A stretch of DNA of 43,146 nucleotides from an uncultured Alphaproteobacteria bacterium (GTDB lineage: Bacteria > Pseudomonadota > Alphaproteobacteria > Sneathiellales > Sneathiellaceae). The notes under the pieces were generated by a model. The model ran no database searches. It saw nothing but the letters and a program-made list of their open reading frames with translations, and had not been told where the DNA came from. How positions within the stretch are numbered: the stretch's first letter is position 1; every line of letters begins with the position of its first letter. Made by a program: the position numbers and the translations under genes. Shown piece after piece: positions 25,081 to 32,992 of this stretch. The stretch is from contig CAJXWA010000011.1 of the NCBI GenBank assembly GCA_913062525.1, positions 1 to 43,146 on the forward strand. Direction: 5' to 3'.

Positions 25081-27411
25081 ATGGTCAAATTTGGTGTAAA
25101 TCAATCTGTAAACCGTGTTGAGGACGCTCGCCTCATTACGGGAGCCGGCGAATATACAGATGACATTAATCTGCCCGGTCAACTATACGGGTATATGCTG
25201 CGCTCGCCCATTGCACACGGCAAAATTCTGTCTTTAGATATAGACGATGCCAAAGCAGCACCCGGCGTTATTGATATTATTACAGGCGCCGAATTGGCCG
25301 CGGCGAACGCGAACCAACGACCTTGCATGATCCCGTTGAAAAACAGTGATGGCAGCAGCCGCGCAGACCCAGGACACCCAGTTCTCGCCATCGACACAGT
25401 CAAATATGTGGGTGATAATATTGCCTTTATTGTGGCAGAAACGCTCGATCAAGCAAAAGACGCGTCTGAAATGATAATGGTTGATTTTGACGATTTGGGA
25501 GTGGTCAGCGACACCAAAACGGCAAGTGATGATGGCCAGCCTTTAGTTCACAGTGATGTTGCCAATAACACGGCATTTAATTGGGAACAGGGTTCTAGCT
25601 CTGAACTCTCAGGCATATTTGATAGCGCAGCGCATGTTACAACGGTCGACTTGATCAACAACCGGATTGTTGTAAATTCCATGGAACCCCGCGGCGTCAT
25701 CGCTGACTGGGACAATGATGCTGAAAAAATGACAGTTCGCATGGGAACGCAAGGCGGCTGGGTTACAAAATCCCTTCTTGCCAATGCCGTCCTGCATATT
25801 CCAGAAGACCAAATTCGCGTCATCACCCCTGATGTTGGTGGCGCGTTTGGTATGAAACTCTTTTTCTATTCAGAATGCGTTGCCACTGTATGGGCCAGCC
25901 GAAAACTAGCACGGCCCATTAAATGGATGGGTGAACGAAGCGACGCTTTTCTATCTGACACTCACGGCAGAGACCATGCAACAACGGCATCTCTCGCCTT
26001 TGATGCCAACCATAAAATTCTGGGCATGCGCGTTCACACCAACGCAAACCTTGGGGCTTACCTGTCCACTTTTGGCCCCATGATCCCAACCATGGCAGCC
26101 GTAAAAGTTTTGCCCGGCGTCTATGATATTCCGGCGCTTCATTATCACTGCACTGGCGTTTTTACCAACACAGTTCCCGTGGATGCTTACAGGGGAGCCG
26201 GACGCCCTGAAGCCATTTATGTGATTGAGCGTTTGATGGATGCCGCCGCCGCAGAACTTGGCCTGGGGCCAGACGAAATTCGCAGGAAAAATTTCATCCC
26301 GGTAGCGGCCATTCCCTACACAACTGCTACCGGCTGCGTCTATGATAGCGGCGAGTTCGAACGCCTCATGGATAAAGCCATGGAAAATGCCGAATGGAAC
26401 AAATTTGATGAGCGAAAAGCCGCATCTGCGCGGAACGGTAAAATCCGTGGCATGGGCATGTGCTATTATATTGAGGCAACTGCCGGTAACCCAAGCGAGA
26501 CAGCAACGGTCCGTTTTGAAGAAAACGACATTGTAACTCTCGCCGTTGGAACGCAGTCCAGTGGACAAGGCCATTCCACCGCTTATGCACAAATTCTGGC
26601 AGAACGTCTTGGTGTACCTTTTGAAAACATCCGTATTATTCAGGGCGACACCGATAAAATCAAAACAGGTGGCGGCACAGGCGGATCACGGTCACTTACC
26701 ACTCAAGGCCCCGCAATTCATGCGGCAAGCGATGAGGTGATTAACAAAGGCATGCAACTGGCAGGTCATTTCCTTGAGGCCGCTGCGCAAGACATCGAGT
26801 TTTCTGCAGAGGATGGCGAATTTTCTATCTCTGGTACTGACAGAAAAATAAGCATTCTGGAAATGGCACAACGCGCTCGCGGTCTTGGGCAATTACCTGA
26901 AGGACTTGAAGAAGGGCTCGATAGTGAGGCCAGCTTCACCGTTGAAGCGTTTACCTATCCAAACGGATGTCACATTGCCGAAGTTGAGATTGATGCCGAC
27001 ACCGGCGCCACAGAGGTTGTCCGATATATCATCGTTGATGATTTCGGCACCATCGTAAATCCGGCACTTGTTCGCCATCAGGTCATTGGCGGTATCGGGC
27101 AAGGCGTTGGGCAGGCTCTGACAGAAGAGACTGTGTATGATGAAGATGGGCAGCTCCTCACCGGATCATTCATGGATTATGGAATGCCAAGAGCAGACAA
27201 CATTCCGTTGGATCTTCAATATGAAACAATTGATATCCCCTGCACCATGAACCCCATGGGCGTTAAAGGGTGCGGCGAAGCTGGCTGCATCGGAGCACCA
27301 CCTTCGATCATAAATGCAACCATTGATGCACTTAAAGATAGAGGTGTTAGCCACATTGATATGCCCGCTACTCCACAAAAGGTCTGGCGCCTGCTAAATA
27401 ATTTGGCATAA
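25081..27411 (+). CDS. Xanthine dehydrogenase family molybdopterin-binding (large) subunit
   Basis: A 776-residue Mo-hydroxylase large subunit. N-terminal RVEDARLITGAGEYTDDINLPGQLYG, then VGGAFGMKLFFYSECVA (cofactor binding), VDAYRGAGRPEAIYVIER (the active-site loop of the form-II type, not the Cys-containing CO dehydrogenase loop), and C-terminal GCGEAGCIGAPP with Glu733 as the expected catalytic base. The ATG at 25081 lacks a strong ribosome site; a TTG at 25048 is possible. No gene for a 2Fe-2S or an FAD subunit lies on either side, so the partners must be elsewhere. Likely an N-heterocycle, aldehyde or aromatic-CoA hydroxylase; the substrate is unknown. Confidence 0.85.
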   Translation: MVKFGVNQSVNRVEDARLITGAGEYTDDINLPGQLYGYMLRSPIAHGKILSLDIDDAKAAPGVIDIITGAELAAANANQRPCMIPLKNSDGSSRADPGHPVLAIDTVKYVGDNIAFIVAETLDQAKDASEMIMVDFDDLGVVSDTKTASDDGQPLVHSDVANNTAFNWEQGSSSELSGIFDSAAHVTTVDLINNRIVVNSMEPRGVIADWDNDAEKMTVRMGTQGGWVTKSLLANAVLHIPEDQIRVITPDVGGAFGMKLFFYSECVATVWASRKLARPIKWMGERSDAFLSDTHGRDHATTASLAFDANHKILGMRVHTNANLGAYLSTFGPMIPTMAAVKVLPGVYDIPALHYHCTGVFTNTVPVDAYRGAGRPEAIYVIERLMDAAAAELGLGPDEIRRKNFIPVAAIPYTTATGCVYDSGEFERLMDKAMENAEWNKFDERKAASARNGKIRGMGMCYYIEATAGNPSETATVRFEENDIVTLAVGTQSSGQGHSTAYAQILAERLGVPFENIRIIQGDTDKIKTGGGTGGSRSLTTQGPAIHAASDEVINKGMQLAGHFLEAAAQDIEFSAEDGEFSISGTDRKISILEMAQRARGLGQLPEGLEEGLDSEASFTVEAFTYPNGCHIAEVEIDADTGATEVVRYIIVDDFGTIVNPALVRHQVIGGIGQGVGQALTEETVYDEDGQLLTGSFMDYGMPRADNIPLDLQYETIDIPCTMNPMGVKGCGEAGCIGAPPSIINATIDALKDRGVSHIDMPATPQKVWRLLNNLA

Positions 27412-27441
27412 CTCACTGTTCTCAAATATTTTTTCCAAAGG

Positions 27442-27476
27442 AACCTCAAAAAATTCACTTTTTTTGAGGTTTTTCT
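27442..27476 (+). terminator. Strong intrinsic terminator
   Basis: AACCTCAAAAAA (27442-27453) pairs with TTTTTTGAGGTT across a short loop, then TTTCTTT follows. It lies 30 bp past the molybdopterin subunit stop. Confidence 0.8.
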
Positions 27477-27573
27477 TTGATTTCGGAGAAAATTACGCGA
27501 ATATATAAGTAATGACTAATTAAAAGAATTAGCTGCTCACTTAAAGCAGTTTTGCTTAGAGAGGCCCAATCGG

Positions 27574-28044
27574 ATGCGAAATAGAGATGATGTCGCGTAT
27601 GAGTTCCTCGATAGTTTGAAATCTGGATCCCCAGATGATTTTCTCGATCATTTAACTGACGATGTGGAGATTCACATTTGTCTGGGCAACCAACTCTACA
27701 CCGATAGCTATGCGGGAACATTTATGGGGAAAAGTGGTGCTGTAAATCTATTTGTTCTTTGCGGGAACTTTCTTAAATACATAAGCGCATCCCCTACCGA
27801 TTTCCATCATGAATGCGATAAAATGATTGTCCGCGGCGATCTGAAATGCCAGCTAACCACCAGCTCCATTATGTGGAATTCAAGCTGGATGCAAATTTGG
27901 ACATTCTCAGGAGATCGTATATCAAAGCTGCGAGTTTTCGCCGATTACCATACTTTGCCCCTATCGGACATTGTCCCTCCAAAAATGGAAGCTGGTATGT
28001 GTGCCCCAAAAGAAGTTGCCCAAAAACATTCCTTTTTCTCGTAA
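27574..28044 (+). CDS. NTF2-like / SnoaL-like small protein
   Basis: A 156-residue soluble protein with an NTF2-like layout: helical start (VAYEFLDSLKSGSPDDFLDHLTDDVEIHICLG), a helix (GKSGAVNLFVLCGNFLKYI), and paired strands ending MQIWTFSGDRISKLRVFADYH. This cone-shaped fold serves isomerases, hydratases and scaffolds. GAGAGG precedes the ATG. It stands alone between a terminator and a DMT transporter gene. No catalytic pattern can be assigned with confidence. Confidence 0.6.
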   Translation: MRNRDDVAYEFLDSLKSGSPDDFLDHLTDDVEIHICLGNQLYTDSYAGTFMGKSGAVNLFVLCGNFLKYISASPTDFHHECDKMIVRGDLKCQLTTSSIMWNSSWMQIWTFSGDRISKLRVFADYHTLPLSDIVPPKMEAGMCAPKEVAQKHSFFS

Positions 28045-28086
28045 TCTAACAACCATTGAAAAGTTTTTGCGTTCCCCGTACAAGGA

Positions 28087-28974
28087 ATGATGACTAGCTC
28101 TGCAAAAAATTCCACAAAATCCGCGCTATCAGCCCCCCTATTTATGATTGTGGGGTGCTTGCTCGTACCTTTGATGGACGGAACAGCAAAACTACTTGTG
28201 GCGGATTACTCCTTTTCGCAAGTGGTTTGGGGACGCTATTTTTTTCACCTAATATCTTTGCTTCCCTTATTTCTCATCTTTAGAGAGCGGATTTCTTTTG
28301 TGCCCTCTCAGATTAAATTACAAACCATTAGGGCTTTGTTCCTTGTGGGGGATACGGCGTTGTTTTTTGCGGCTCTTTCCTTCATCCCACTTGCGAATGG
28401 GACCGCCGTATTTTTCATAGCCCCCCTTATTATGACAGCGTTGGCGCCACTGGTTTTATCTGAAAAAGTGGGTTGGCATCGGTGGGGTGCTGTTCTAGTT
28501 GGGTTTTCAGGGACGCTGTTAATTTTACAGCCTGAAGCCGATGGGGAATGGTTTGGCTATTTTCTGGCATTTGGCGCGGCAGCTTTCTACGCCATATACC
28601 TGTTGCTTACCCGCAAACTCGCCGCCACTTCCTCTCCGTTAAATACGTTACTGTATACGGCTATCATCGGAACTCTCATCATGAGCATAGTGGTTCCGTT
28701 CGATTGGACTACTCCAGACCTGAGAGGATGGCTCCTCATGCTTACCACCGGAGTTATCGGCACTTTGAGCCACTTCTTCATCATCAAGGCATTTGAGGGC
28801 GGGGACGCCTCTCACCTTGCGCCGTTCACCTATTCTGAAATTATAAGTGCCACCCTATTTGGGGTTATTGTTTTTGGGCAATTTCCCGGGATCTCAACTT
28901 GGATCGGGATTTCTATTGTCATGGCAAGTGGTCTGTATATTTTCAAGCGAGAACAAAAGCGCCCGAACAGCTAA
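28087..28974 (+). CDS. DMT superfamily (EamA) transporter
   Basis: A 295-residue inner membrane protein with ten predicted hydrophobic segments in two EamA repeats (about 20-150 and 165-288). Visible marks are FSQVVWGRYFFHLISLLPL, IPLANGTAVFFIAPLIMTALAPLVLSEKVGWHRW and the matching second half ending in GFS/VIVFGQFPGISTWIGI. An AAGGA lies directly against the first ATG, so the second ATG at 28090 may be used. Likely a small-molecule exporter; substrate unknown. Convergent with the next gene, 10 bp apart. Confidence 0.85.
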   Translation: MMTSSAKNSTKSALSAPLFMIVGCLLVPLMDGTAKLLVADYSFSQVVWGRYFFHLISLLPLFLIFRERISFVPSQIKLQTIRALFLVGDTALFFAALSFIPLANGTAVFFIAPLIMTALAPLVLSEKVGWHRWGAVLVGFSGTLLILQPEADGEWFGYFLAFGAAAFYAIYLLLTRKLAATSSPLNTLLYTAIIGTLIMSIVVPFDWTTPDLRGWLLMLTTGVIGTLSHFFIIKAFEGGDASHLAPFTYSEIISATLFGVIVFGQFPGISTWIGISIVMASGLYIFKREQKRPNS

Positions 28975-28984
28975 CACCGTCCTC

Positions 28985-29314
28985 TTATTTTGCGGCAATT
29001 GAAATCGTCAGAGAAATACCGTTCCCGTTTTTTGAGAGTTCTTTTTCTGAATTTTTTGCGATGGGAACGCCTGAATTTTGGCAATAATAAATAATAATCG
29101 CCGCAAGCATAGACGCATCCAGCGTAACCATTTTCTCCTGCAAACTGCTATTAGCGGCTATACACACCAAGGCCGTGAGACTACCCTCCTCGCTCAATGA
29201 AATATCAAGGATATCGCCAGCGGGCAGAACGGATTTCTTCTCGGTCTGAAATAGCCGAACCGCCTCTTTTATCTCATGAGGTGAAAAATCTAATTTGCGA
29301 AACTCAGTGACCAT
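28985..29314 (-). CDS. Conserved-looking hypothetical protein
   Basis: A 109-residue soluble protein I do not recognise. It has a helical first third (SPHEIKEAVRLFQTEK), a strand-rich middle (GDILDISLSEEGSLTALVCIAANS), a hydrophobic helix (LDASMLAAIIIYYCQ) and a polar tail. Residue usage looks like a real protein, and the stop lies 11 bp from the convergent DMT gene, filling the space neatly. The leader contains an unusual hairpin (29340-29388). Function unknown. Confidence 0.55.
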   Translation of the reverse strand: MVTEFRKLDFSPHEIKEAVRLFQTEKKSVLPAGDILDISLSEEGSLTALVCIAANSSLQEKMVTLDASMLAAIIIYYCQNSGVPIAKNSEKELSKNGNGISLTISIAAK

Positions 29315-29339
29315 ATTTCTCAGTCTCTTAGCAGTTAAA

Positions 29340-29388
29340 GCTATTTATTGGCCGTGAGGATCAGTCTAGTCCTCTACCTATAAATAGC
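29340..29388. other. Nested inverted repeat in the leader of the 109-residue gene
   Basis: GCTATTTAT (29340-29348) pairs with ATAAATAGC (29380-29388), and inside it GAGGA (29356-29360) pairs with TCCTC (29370-29374). The structure starts 26 bp upstream of the minus-strand start codon. It could be a leader element or a terminator for the immunity-like gene further upstream. Confidence 0.35.
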
Positions 29389-29453
29389 GCCGCCAACCGC
29401 AGAATCAATTGATACAACACAATAGCCTGCTCTTTAGAATAAAGAAACTCTCG

Positions 29454-29504
29454 CTAACTTGACAACCTAATGGCCGTACCCCAGGCAATCGAACGGTCCT
29501 TGTC
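29454..29504 (-). pseudogene. Short Rhs core fragment after the immunity-like gene
   Basis: Directly after the stop of the 112-residue gene the same frame continues as DKDRSIAWGTAIRLSS before TAG. DKDRSIAW matches the DRSVVWD stretch of the Rhs core relic at about 30230, and the DNA agrees at 16 of 17 bases (29486-29502 versus 30231-30247). It is a remnant of the kind that flanks displaced tip-immunity modules in Rhs loci. Confidence 0.5.
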
Positions 29505-29843
29505 TTACATTTGTTCTTGATCCATCAACACCCGGTACTTTTCAAAATAAACCTTGGCATTGATTTCACCATCAAGCAAGTGCTCGTAAAACATAGGATC
29601 ACTTGCCCATTCGTGAAATGCGATCACATTGCAATCTTGGCACGTTTGCCTATAAGACGACGCCAATCTCCAGTACTTCGACAACTTGTCGTTTGAAACC
29701 TCAAAGAACACAGGGTCAAATGGAATCGGATATTCATCTTCTTCAAACTGGCACAAATAATATTGAGGCCTATTTTCCCAAAACACAATTCCATACACGG
29801 TATATTCTTTATTAATCTCCAGACCTACGTTTCCATCTGACAT
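29505..29843 (-). CDS. Candidate immunity protein of an Rhs toxin module
   Basis: A 112-residue acidic protein: VGLEINKEYTVYGIVFWENRPQYYLCQFEEDEYPIPFDPVFFEVSNDKLSKYWRLA, then a helical end (FHEWASDPMFYEHLLDGEINAKVYFEKYRVLMDQEQM). The acidic strand-rich style is like SMI1/Imm immunity proteins, and the gene lies between two Rhs core fragments. The ATG at 29843 has no ribosome site. A 32-residue frame just upstream has a good AGGAG and overlaps this start in the -1 register, so the true N-terminus may be encoded there (see 29825-29923). I do not recognise a specific Imm family. Confidence 0.55.
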   Translation of the reverse strand: MSDGNVGLEINKEYTVYGIVFWENRPQYYLCQFEEDEYPIPFDPVFFEVSNDKLSKYWRLASSYRQTCQDCNVIAFHEWASDPMFYEHLLDGEINAKVYFEKYRVLMDQEQM

Positions 29844-29923
29844 AGAGGTATTTTTTTAAGCTGCTTCAGTACCCTCTCATCTTCTATTTCACTCAAATTA
29901 TTGATCCTACGCACAACTTTCAT
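29825..29923 (-). CDS. Short ORF, possible displaced N-terminus of the immunity gene
   Basis: MKVVRRINNLSEIEDERV is followed by LKQLKKIPLCQMET and TAG, 32 residues in all. TTAGGAGAAAAG stands directly before the ATG, a strong site. The frame runs through a 7-A tract and overlaps the start of the 112-residue gene. A -1 shift at CTATG would join KKIPL to MSDGNVGLEINKEY and give a protein of about 139 residues. Either one base was lost, making a broken gene, or the two are coupled or frameshifted in translation. The start is 36 bp after the stop of the Rhs tail, as expected for a toxin-immunity pair. Confidence 0.4.
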   Translation of the reverse strand: MKVVRRINNLSEIEDERVLKQLKKIPLCQMET

Positions 29924-29959
29924 CTTTTCTCCTAACGCAGTCAATTTGACTTCATTATC

Positions 29960-30312
29960 CTAGTCGATACTATGCCTTTTAAAGTTGAAGTCGGAGAGTT
30001 TTCCTGTCTTAGGGTTTCCAATATAACGAAGACTTGGTATTTCTCCATTAGGTGATTTAACGACTAATTGCATTTTGTCCATACCACTAATCCGGGATGT
30101 TTTAGGTTCCACATAGTTCATTGGATTACCCTTAAACATAACCATATGCGTTGGCACCGCCAGTCAATCCAGTGAGACCAGACAGCATGCAGCGGCCGTT
30201 GTTGGAGGGGGATAGTCGTGACGTCCCAGACAACCGAACGGTCCTTGCCCATCATTTTCTCTGCGGCGCCTAACTGGTTGGAGTGGACGTAGTTGGTGTC
30301 TCTGACTGTCAC
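29960..30312 (-). pseudogene. Decayed Rhs/YD-repeat protein C-terminal core
   Basis: Three frames carry ordered pieces of the conserved Rhs core end. Frame A (from 30312): NYVHSNQLGAAEKMMGKDRSVVWD, the YVH-DHLG-P and VVWD core. Frame B (30182-30135): SGLTGLTGGANAYGYV, the DPIGLAGG-N-YAYV hallmark. Frame C (to 29960): GNPMNYVEP, the end of the core, then a variable tail KTSRISGMDKMQLVVKSPNG and so on, ending KRHSID. About 45 core residues are missing between A and B, and one base shifts B to C at 30134. No intact start or upstream repeats remain, so it is a relic. The tail may be what is left of a toxin. Confidence 0.7.
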
Positions 30313-30461
30313 TGCTACCAGCTTAACTGCGGCCGCACAAATTACAGATTTTCAGCCAAAAAGGATTGAAAGAGATGTTTTTTTTGAGAGCTATTTAAAA
30401 GAAATATCGACTACGAAAAAAATCCGTTCTATCGAACCATCTATTTATAGAGAGGAAGAAA

Positions 30462-30538
30462 TGGTGCACCGGGGAAGATTCGAACTCCCGACCCCTAGAT
30501 TCGTAGTCTAGTGCTCTATCCAGCTGAGCTACCGGTGC
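30462..30538 (-). tRNA. tRNA-Arg (anticodon ACG)
   Basis: A complete cloverleaf of 77 nt on the minus strand. The acceptor GCACCGG pairs with CCGGTGC; the D arm is GCTC/GAGC; the anticodon stem is CTAGA/TCTAG with loop CTACGAA; the T arm GGGAG-TTCGAAT-CTTCC includes one G-T pair. The 3' ACCA is encoded. Anticodon ACG is read as ICG and decodes CGN arginine codons. The Rhs relic lies immediately downstream. Confidence 0.95.
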
Positions 30539-30544
30539 AACCTG

Positions 30545-30565
30545 ACAGTCCTAATTCCGGACTGT
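30545..30565. repeat. Inverted repeat just upstream of tRNA-Arg
   Basis: ACAGTCC (30545-30551) and GGACTGT (30559-30565) form a perfect 7-bp stem with a 7-nt loop, 6 bp before the 5' end of the tRNA. It may be a processing or regulatory element. The 246 bp from here to the next coding start are AT-rich with several A-runs (30640-30672) and hold no gene I can support. Confidence 0.4.
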
Positions 30566-30811
30566 TGCGGCGAACAATTTAGTTGTTGTCTGCTGCGGAT
30601 CGGGAAACTAATCAAAAGCTTCAAACAATGCAAGTGCCGAATTCAAAAAAAATGCAAAAAACACAAAAAAAATCCTTTCTTGTGACAAAGCACTTCATTG
30701 GGTAGTATTTGGGTCTGTTTTACTGTAGTTAATGACAGAGTTATTCGAATTGGGGGCTTCGTAAACCCACCTATGGCCGTTTACGATACAAAAAATAGAG
30801 TGTTTCACGAT

Positions 30812-32050
30812 ATGGTATTTCGCATTTCCCGACCAATTGTGCTGACAGCAGTTTTATTTGCGGCTGGCTGCTCATTTGTTGACGATTCTCTGCTACCGGT
30901 TTTGACCGGGGGTGAGCCCAAAAGCGCTGCAGGACCAGTCGCTATTGCACCATCAGCGGCAGAAGCAAACCCAAATCCAACAGTTAGCGGTGCAACCGCA
31001 GTTGCTGCAGGTGTTGTAACACCAGCGCAAATAATGGCACCAGCGGCGATTGCCGCAGGGACACCACCGCCGTTGGGCACCACTAACTTTATTACACCAG
31101 GCGTAACTGCTGCACCGAACACGGGCACCTTTGTTGGCCAAAAAGTTTCGGTCCTGCGCTCAGAACTTGGAGCTCTGCAAGGACGCCTTCAACTTCGCAA
31201 CCAACAATTGCAACAAATTCGGACCACGACAACAGGCAACTCTCAAGCCTATCATGGGACCATCGCTGCGGTTAATGCCCGCCTTCAAGTCGGAACGACA
31301 CCGGGCAATCCGATTTTGATCAATCAATGGAATCAAGCGCAGCTTCAACTGGAGCGAATCGGTGCAGACATTTCATCCATGAACAGCCTTGCGAACGCGG
31401 TTGCTAGCGATTCAAGCATGTCAGCTTATTTGCTCGAATCAACTAGGGCAGCATACGGCCTCTCTGGCGCCATTGAAGAAGATCATCGCCAATTGGCAAT
31501 TTTGGAAGACGAAACAAACCGGACAGTTGTCCTGGTTGATCGCCTCCTGAATGAGCTTTCAGAAGATATTAGCCGCCAGACAGCATATGTTGGAAATGAG
31601 CGGGCGAACCTCACAACACTTTCACATTCGGTTAAGAACGGTGAATTGTTAGGAACGAGCCTTTCTAATCGGGCATACCTTGCATCAGCACCTGTAGCCA
31701 ACTCCTCCCCCTTCACAGGGTCGAGCACGCAAAATTTTGCAGCAGGCAACAGACAACCACTTGTCGTCATTCGATTTGATCGTGCTGACGTTCCCTACGA
31801 GCAAGCGCTTTACACAGCTGTAAACCGGACGCTTCAAGGACGGCCACAATCCGTATTCGATGTTGTCGCAGTAGCACCAATGCAAGGCGGAGCCGCTGAC
31901 GTGGCTCTCAGCCAATCTAAAGCCACTCGCAATGCGCAAAAAGTACTGCGCTCTCTCACTGATATGGGATTACCTGCGGCCCGCATTAATTTGTCGGCAG
32001 CAGCGAGCGGTCAAGCGGTTACAAACGAGGTTCATATTTACGTGCGGTAA
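30812..32050 (+). CDS. Outer-membrane lipoprotein with candidate OmpA-like C-terminal domain
   Basis: A 412-residue protein. MVFRISRPIVLTAVLFAAGC is a lipoprotein signal peptide with lipobox FAAGC, which decides the start at 30812; upstream in-frame starts (30698, 30773) would put long polar leaders before it. An Ala/Pro/Thr-rich low-complexity stretch (about 30-100) is followed by helical coiled-coil-like segments (VLRSELGALQGRLQLRNQQLQQ) and a C-terminal alpha/beta domain (about 320-412) of OmpA-like layout (ALSQSKATRNAQKVLRSLTDMGLPAARINL). The OmpA-type peptidoglycan-binding residues are not clearly conserved. Probably envelope-associated; no named family recognised. A strong terminator follows. 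Confidence 0.65.
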   Translation: MVFRISRPIVLTAVLFAAGCSFVDDSLLPVLTGGEPKSAAGPVAIAPSAAEANPNPTVSGATAVAAGVVTPAQIMAPAAIAAGTPPPLGTTNFITPGVTAAPNTGTFVGQKVSVLRSELGALQGRLQLRNQQLQQIRTTTTGNSQAYHGTIAAVNARLQVGTTPGNPILINQWNQAQLQLERIGADISSMNSLANAVASDSSMSAYLLESTRAAYGLSGAIEEDHRQLAILEDETNRTVVLVDRLLNELSEDISRQTAYVGNERANLTTLSHSVKNGELLGTSLSNRAYLASAPVANSSPFTGSSTQNFAAGNRQPLVVIRFDRADVPYEQALYTAVNRTLQGRPQSVFDVVAVAPMQGGAADVALSQSKATRNAQKVLRSLTDMGLPAARINLSAAASGQAVTNEVHIYVR

Positions 32051-32067
32051 ATATAAAACACATTTAG

Positions 32068-32098
32068 AAAAAGCGGCGATGTATTCGCCGCTTTTTTT
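32068..32098 (+). terminator. Intrinsic terminator
   Basis: AAAAAGCGGCGA pairs with TCGCCGCTTTTT across a 5-nt loop (32080-32084), and the T-run (seven T's) ends the structure. It is 17 bp past the lipoprotein stop. Confidence 0.9.
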
Positions 32099-32189
32099 AT
32101 GCCTAAATTCAGTCAATTCATGGCTTGTATAGGCATCATTCACACATATATGAGATTTAGTATTCACTTTGATCGTTAGGGAAACATCC

Positions 32190-32921
32190 ATGCTGCAAAA
32201 TAAAGAAGGCCAACAGGTACCGACATGCACTTTTCCGCTGAGAGAAGGCGATAACTGGAAACAAGTATCCTCCAGTGCCCTGTTCAAAGGAAAAAAGGTT
32301 GTGGTCTTTTCACTACCGGGCGCATTTACGCCCACATGCTCCTCAACCCATCTTCCGCGGTATAGTGAATTGGCGTCCACGTTTGCTGACAACGGCATCG
32401 ACGACATCATTTGCATGTCTGTCAACGATACCTTTGTTATGAATGAATGGAAGAAAGATCAAAACGCTGACAACATAACCTTTATTCCTGATGGTTCCGG
32501 CACCTTCACTGATGGTATGGGAATGCTGGTGGATAAATCCGATATCGGCTTTGGAAAACGATCATGGCGCTATTCCATGCTCGTCAACGATGGCATAGTT
32601 GAAAAAATGTTTATTGAGCCGGAAGTTGAAGGCGATCCGTTTGAAGTGTCAGACGCGGATACAATGTTGAACCACATCAACCCAAGCGCAGTACTTCCAA
32701 AAGCCATCACAATGTTCTCAAAGCCAGGTTGTAGCCATTGCACACGGGCAAAAGAAGCCCTCACCGCTGCTGGATTAGCATATGAAGAGATTGTCCTTGG
32801 AACTGATGCCACTTACCGTAGCTTATCCGCTGTTGCAGGAGCTGGCACCACACCGCAAATCTTTATTGATGGCATCAAAATTGGCGGCGCAGACGAGCTA
32901 GAAACTTATCTCGCGTCCTAG
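32190..32921 (+). CDS. Hybrid peroxiredoxin-glutaredoxin (Prx5-Grx fusion)
   Basis: A 243-residue fusion. The N-terminal Prx5 domain (about 1-160) has the peroxidatic Cys in SLPGAFTPTCSSTHLPRY, plus a further WRYSMLVNDGIV. The C-terminal glutaredoxin domain (about 170-243) has FSKPGCSHCTRAKEAL, TTPQIFIDG and IGGADELE. The redox motif is CSHC instead of the usual CPYC. It reduces peroxides with glutathione through its own Grx domain. The ATG at 32190 follows AGGG; the upstream GTG/ATT-type start at 32169 has no such site. A monocistronic unit between two strong terminators. Confidence 0.9.
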   Translation: MLQNKEGQQVPTCTFPLREGDNWKQVSSSALFKGKKVVVFSLPGAFTPTCSSTHLPRYSELASTFADNGIDDIICMSVNDTFVMNEWKKDQNADNITFIPDGSGTFTDGMGMLVDKSDIGFGKRSWRYSMLVNDGIVEKMFIEPEVEGDPFEVSDADTMLNHINPSAVLPKAITMFSKPGCSHCTRAKEALTAAGLAYEEIVLGTDATYRSLSAVAGAGTTPQIFIDGIKIGGADELETYLAS

Positions 32922-32941
32922 CCACCCAAATTACGGAATAA

Positions 32942-32976
32942 AAAAGCCCGCCAATTTCTCGGCGGGCTTTTCTTTT
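32942..32976. terminator. Bidirectional intrinsic terminator
   Basis: AAAAGCCCGCC (32942-32952) pairs with GGCGGGCTTTT (32961-32971), with T-runs on both strands (TTTTCTTTTT on +, TTTTTTATT on -). It lies between the convergent Prx-Grx and oligopeptide-binding genes. Confidence 0.9.
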
Positions 32977-32992
32977 TCTCAAAGCTCAGGAA

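Noticed and set aside
30293-30511. A 72-residue open frame running into the tRNA
   Set aside because: Its C-terminal part is the reverse complement of tRNA-Arg, so it is not a gene.
30462-30538. tRNA-Arg as the attachment site of an integrated element
   Set aside because: No integrase gene and no second copy of the tRNA 3' end were found in the window; the Rhs relic alone does not show integration.
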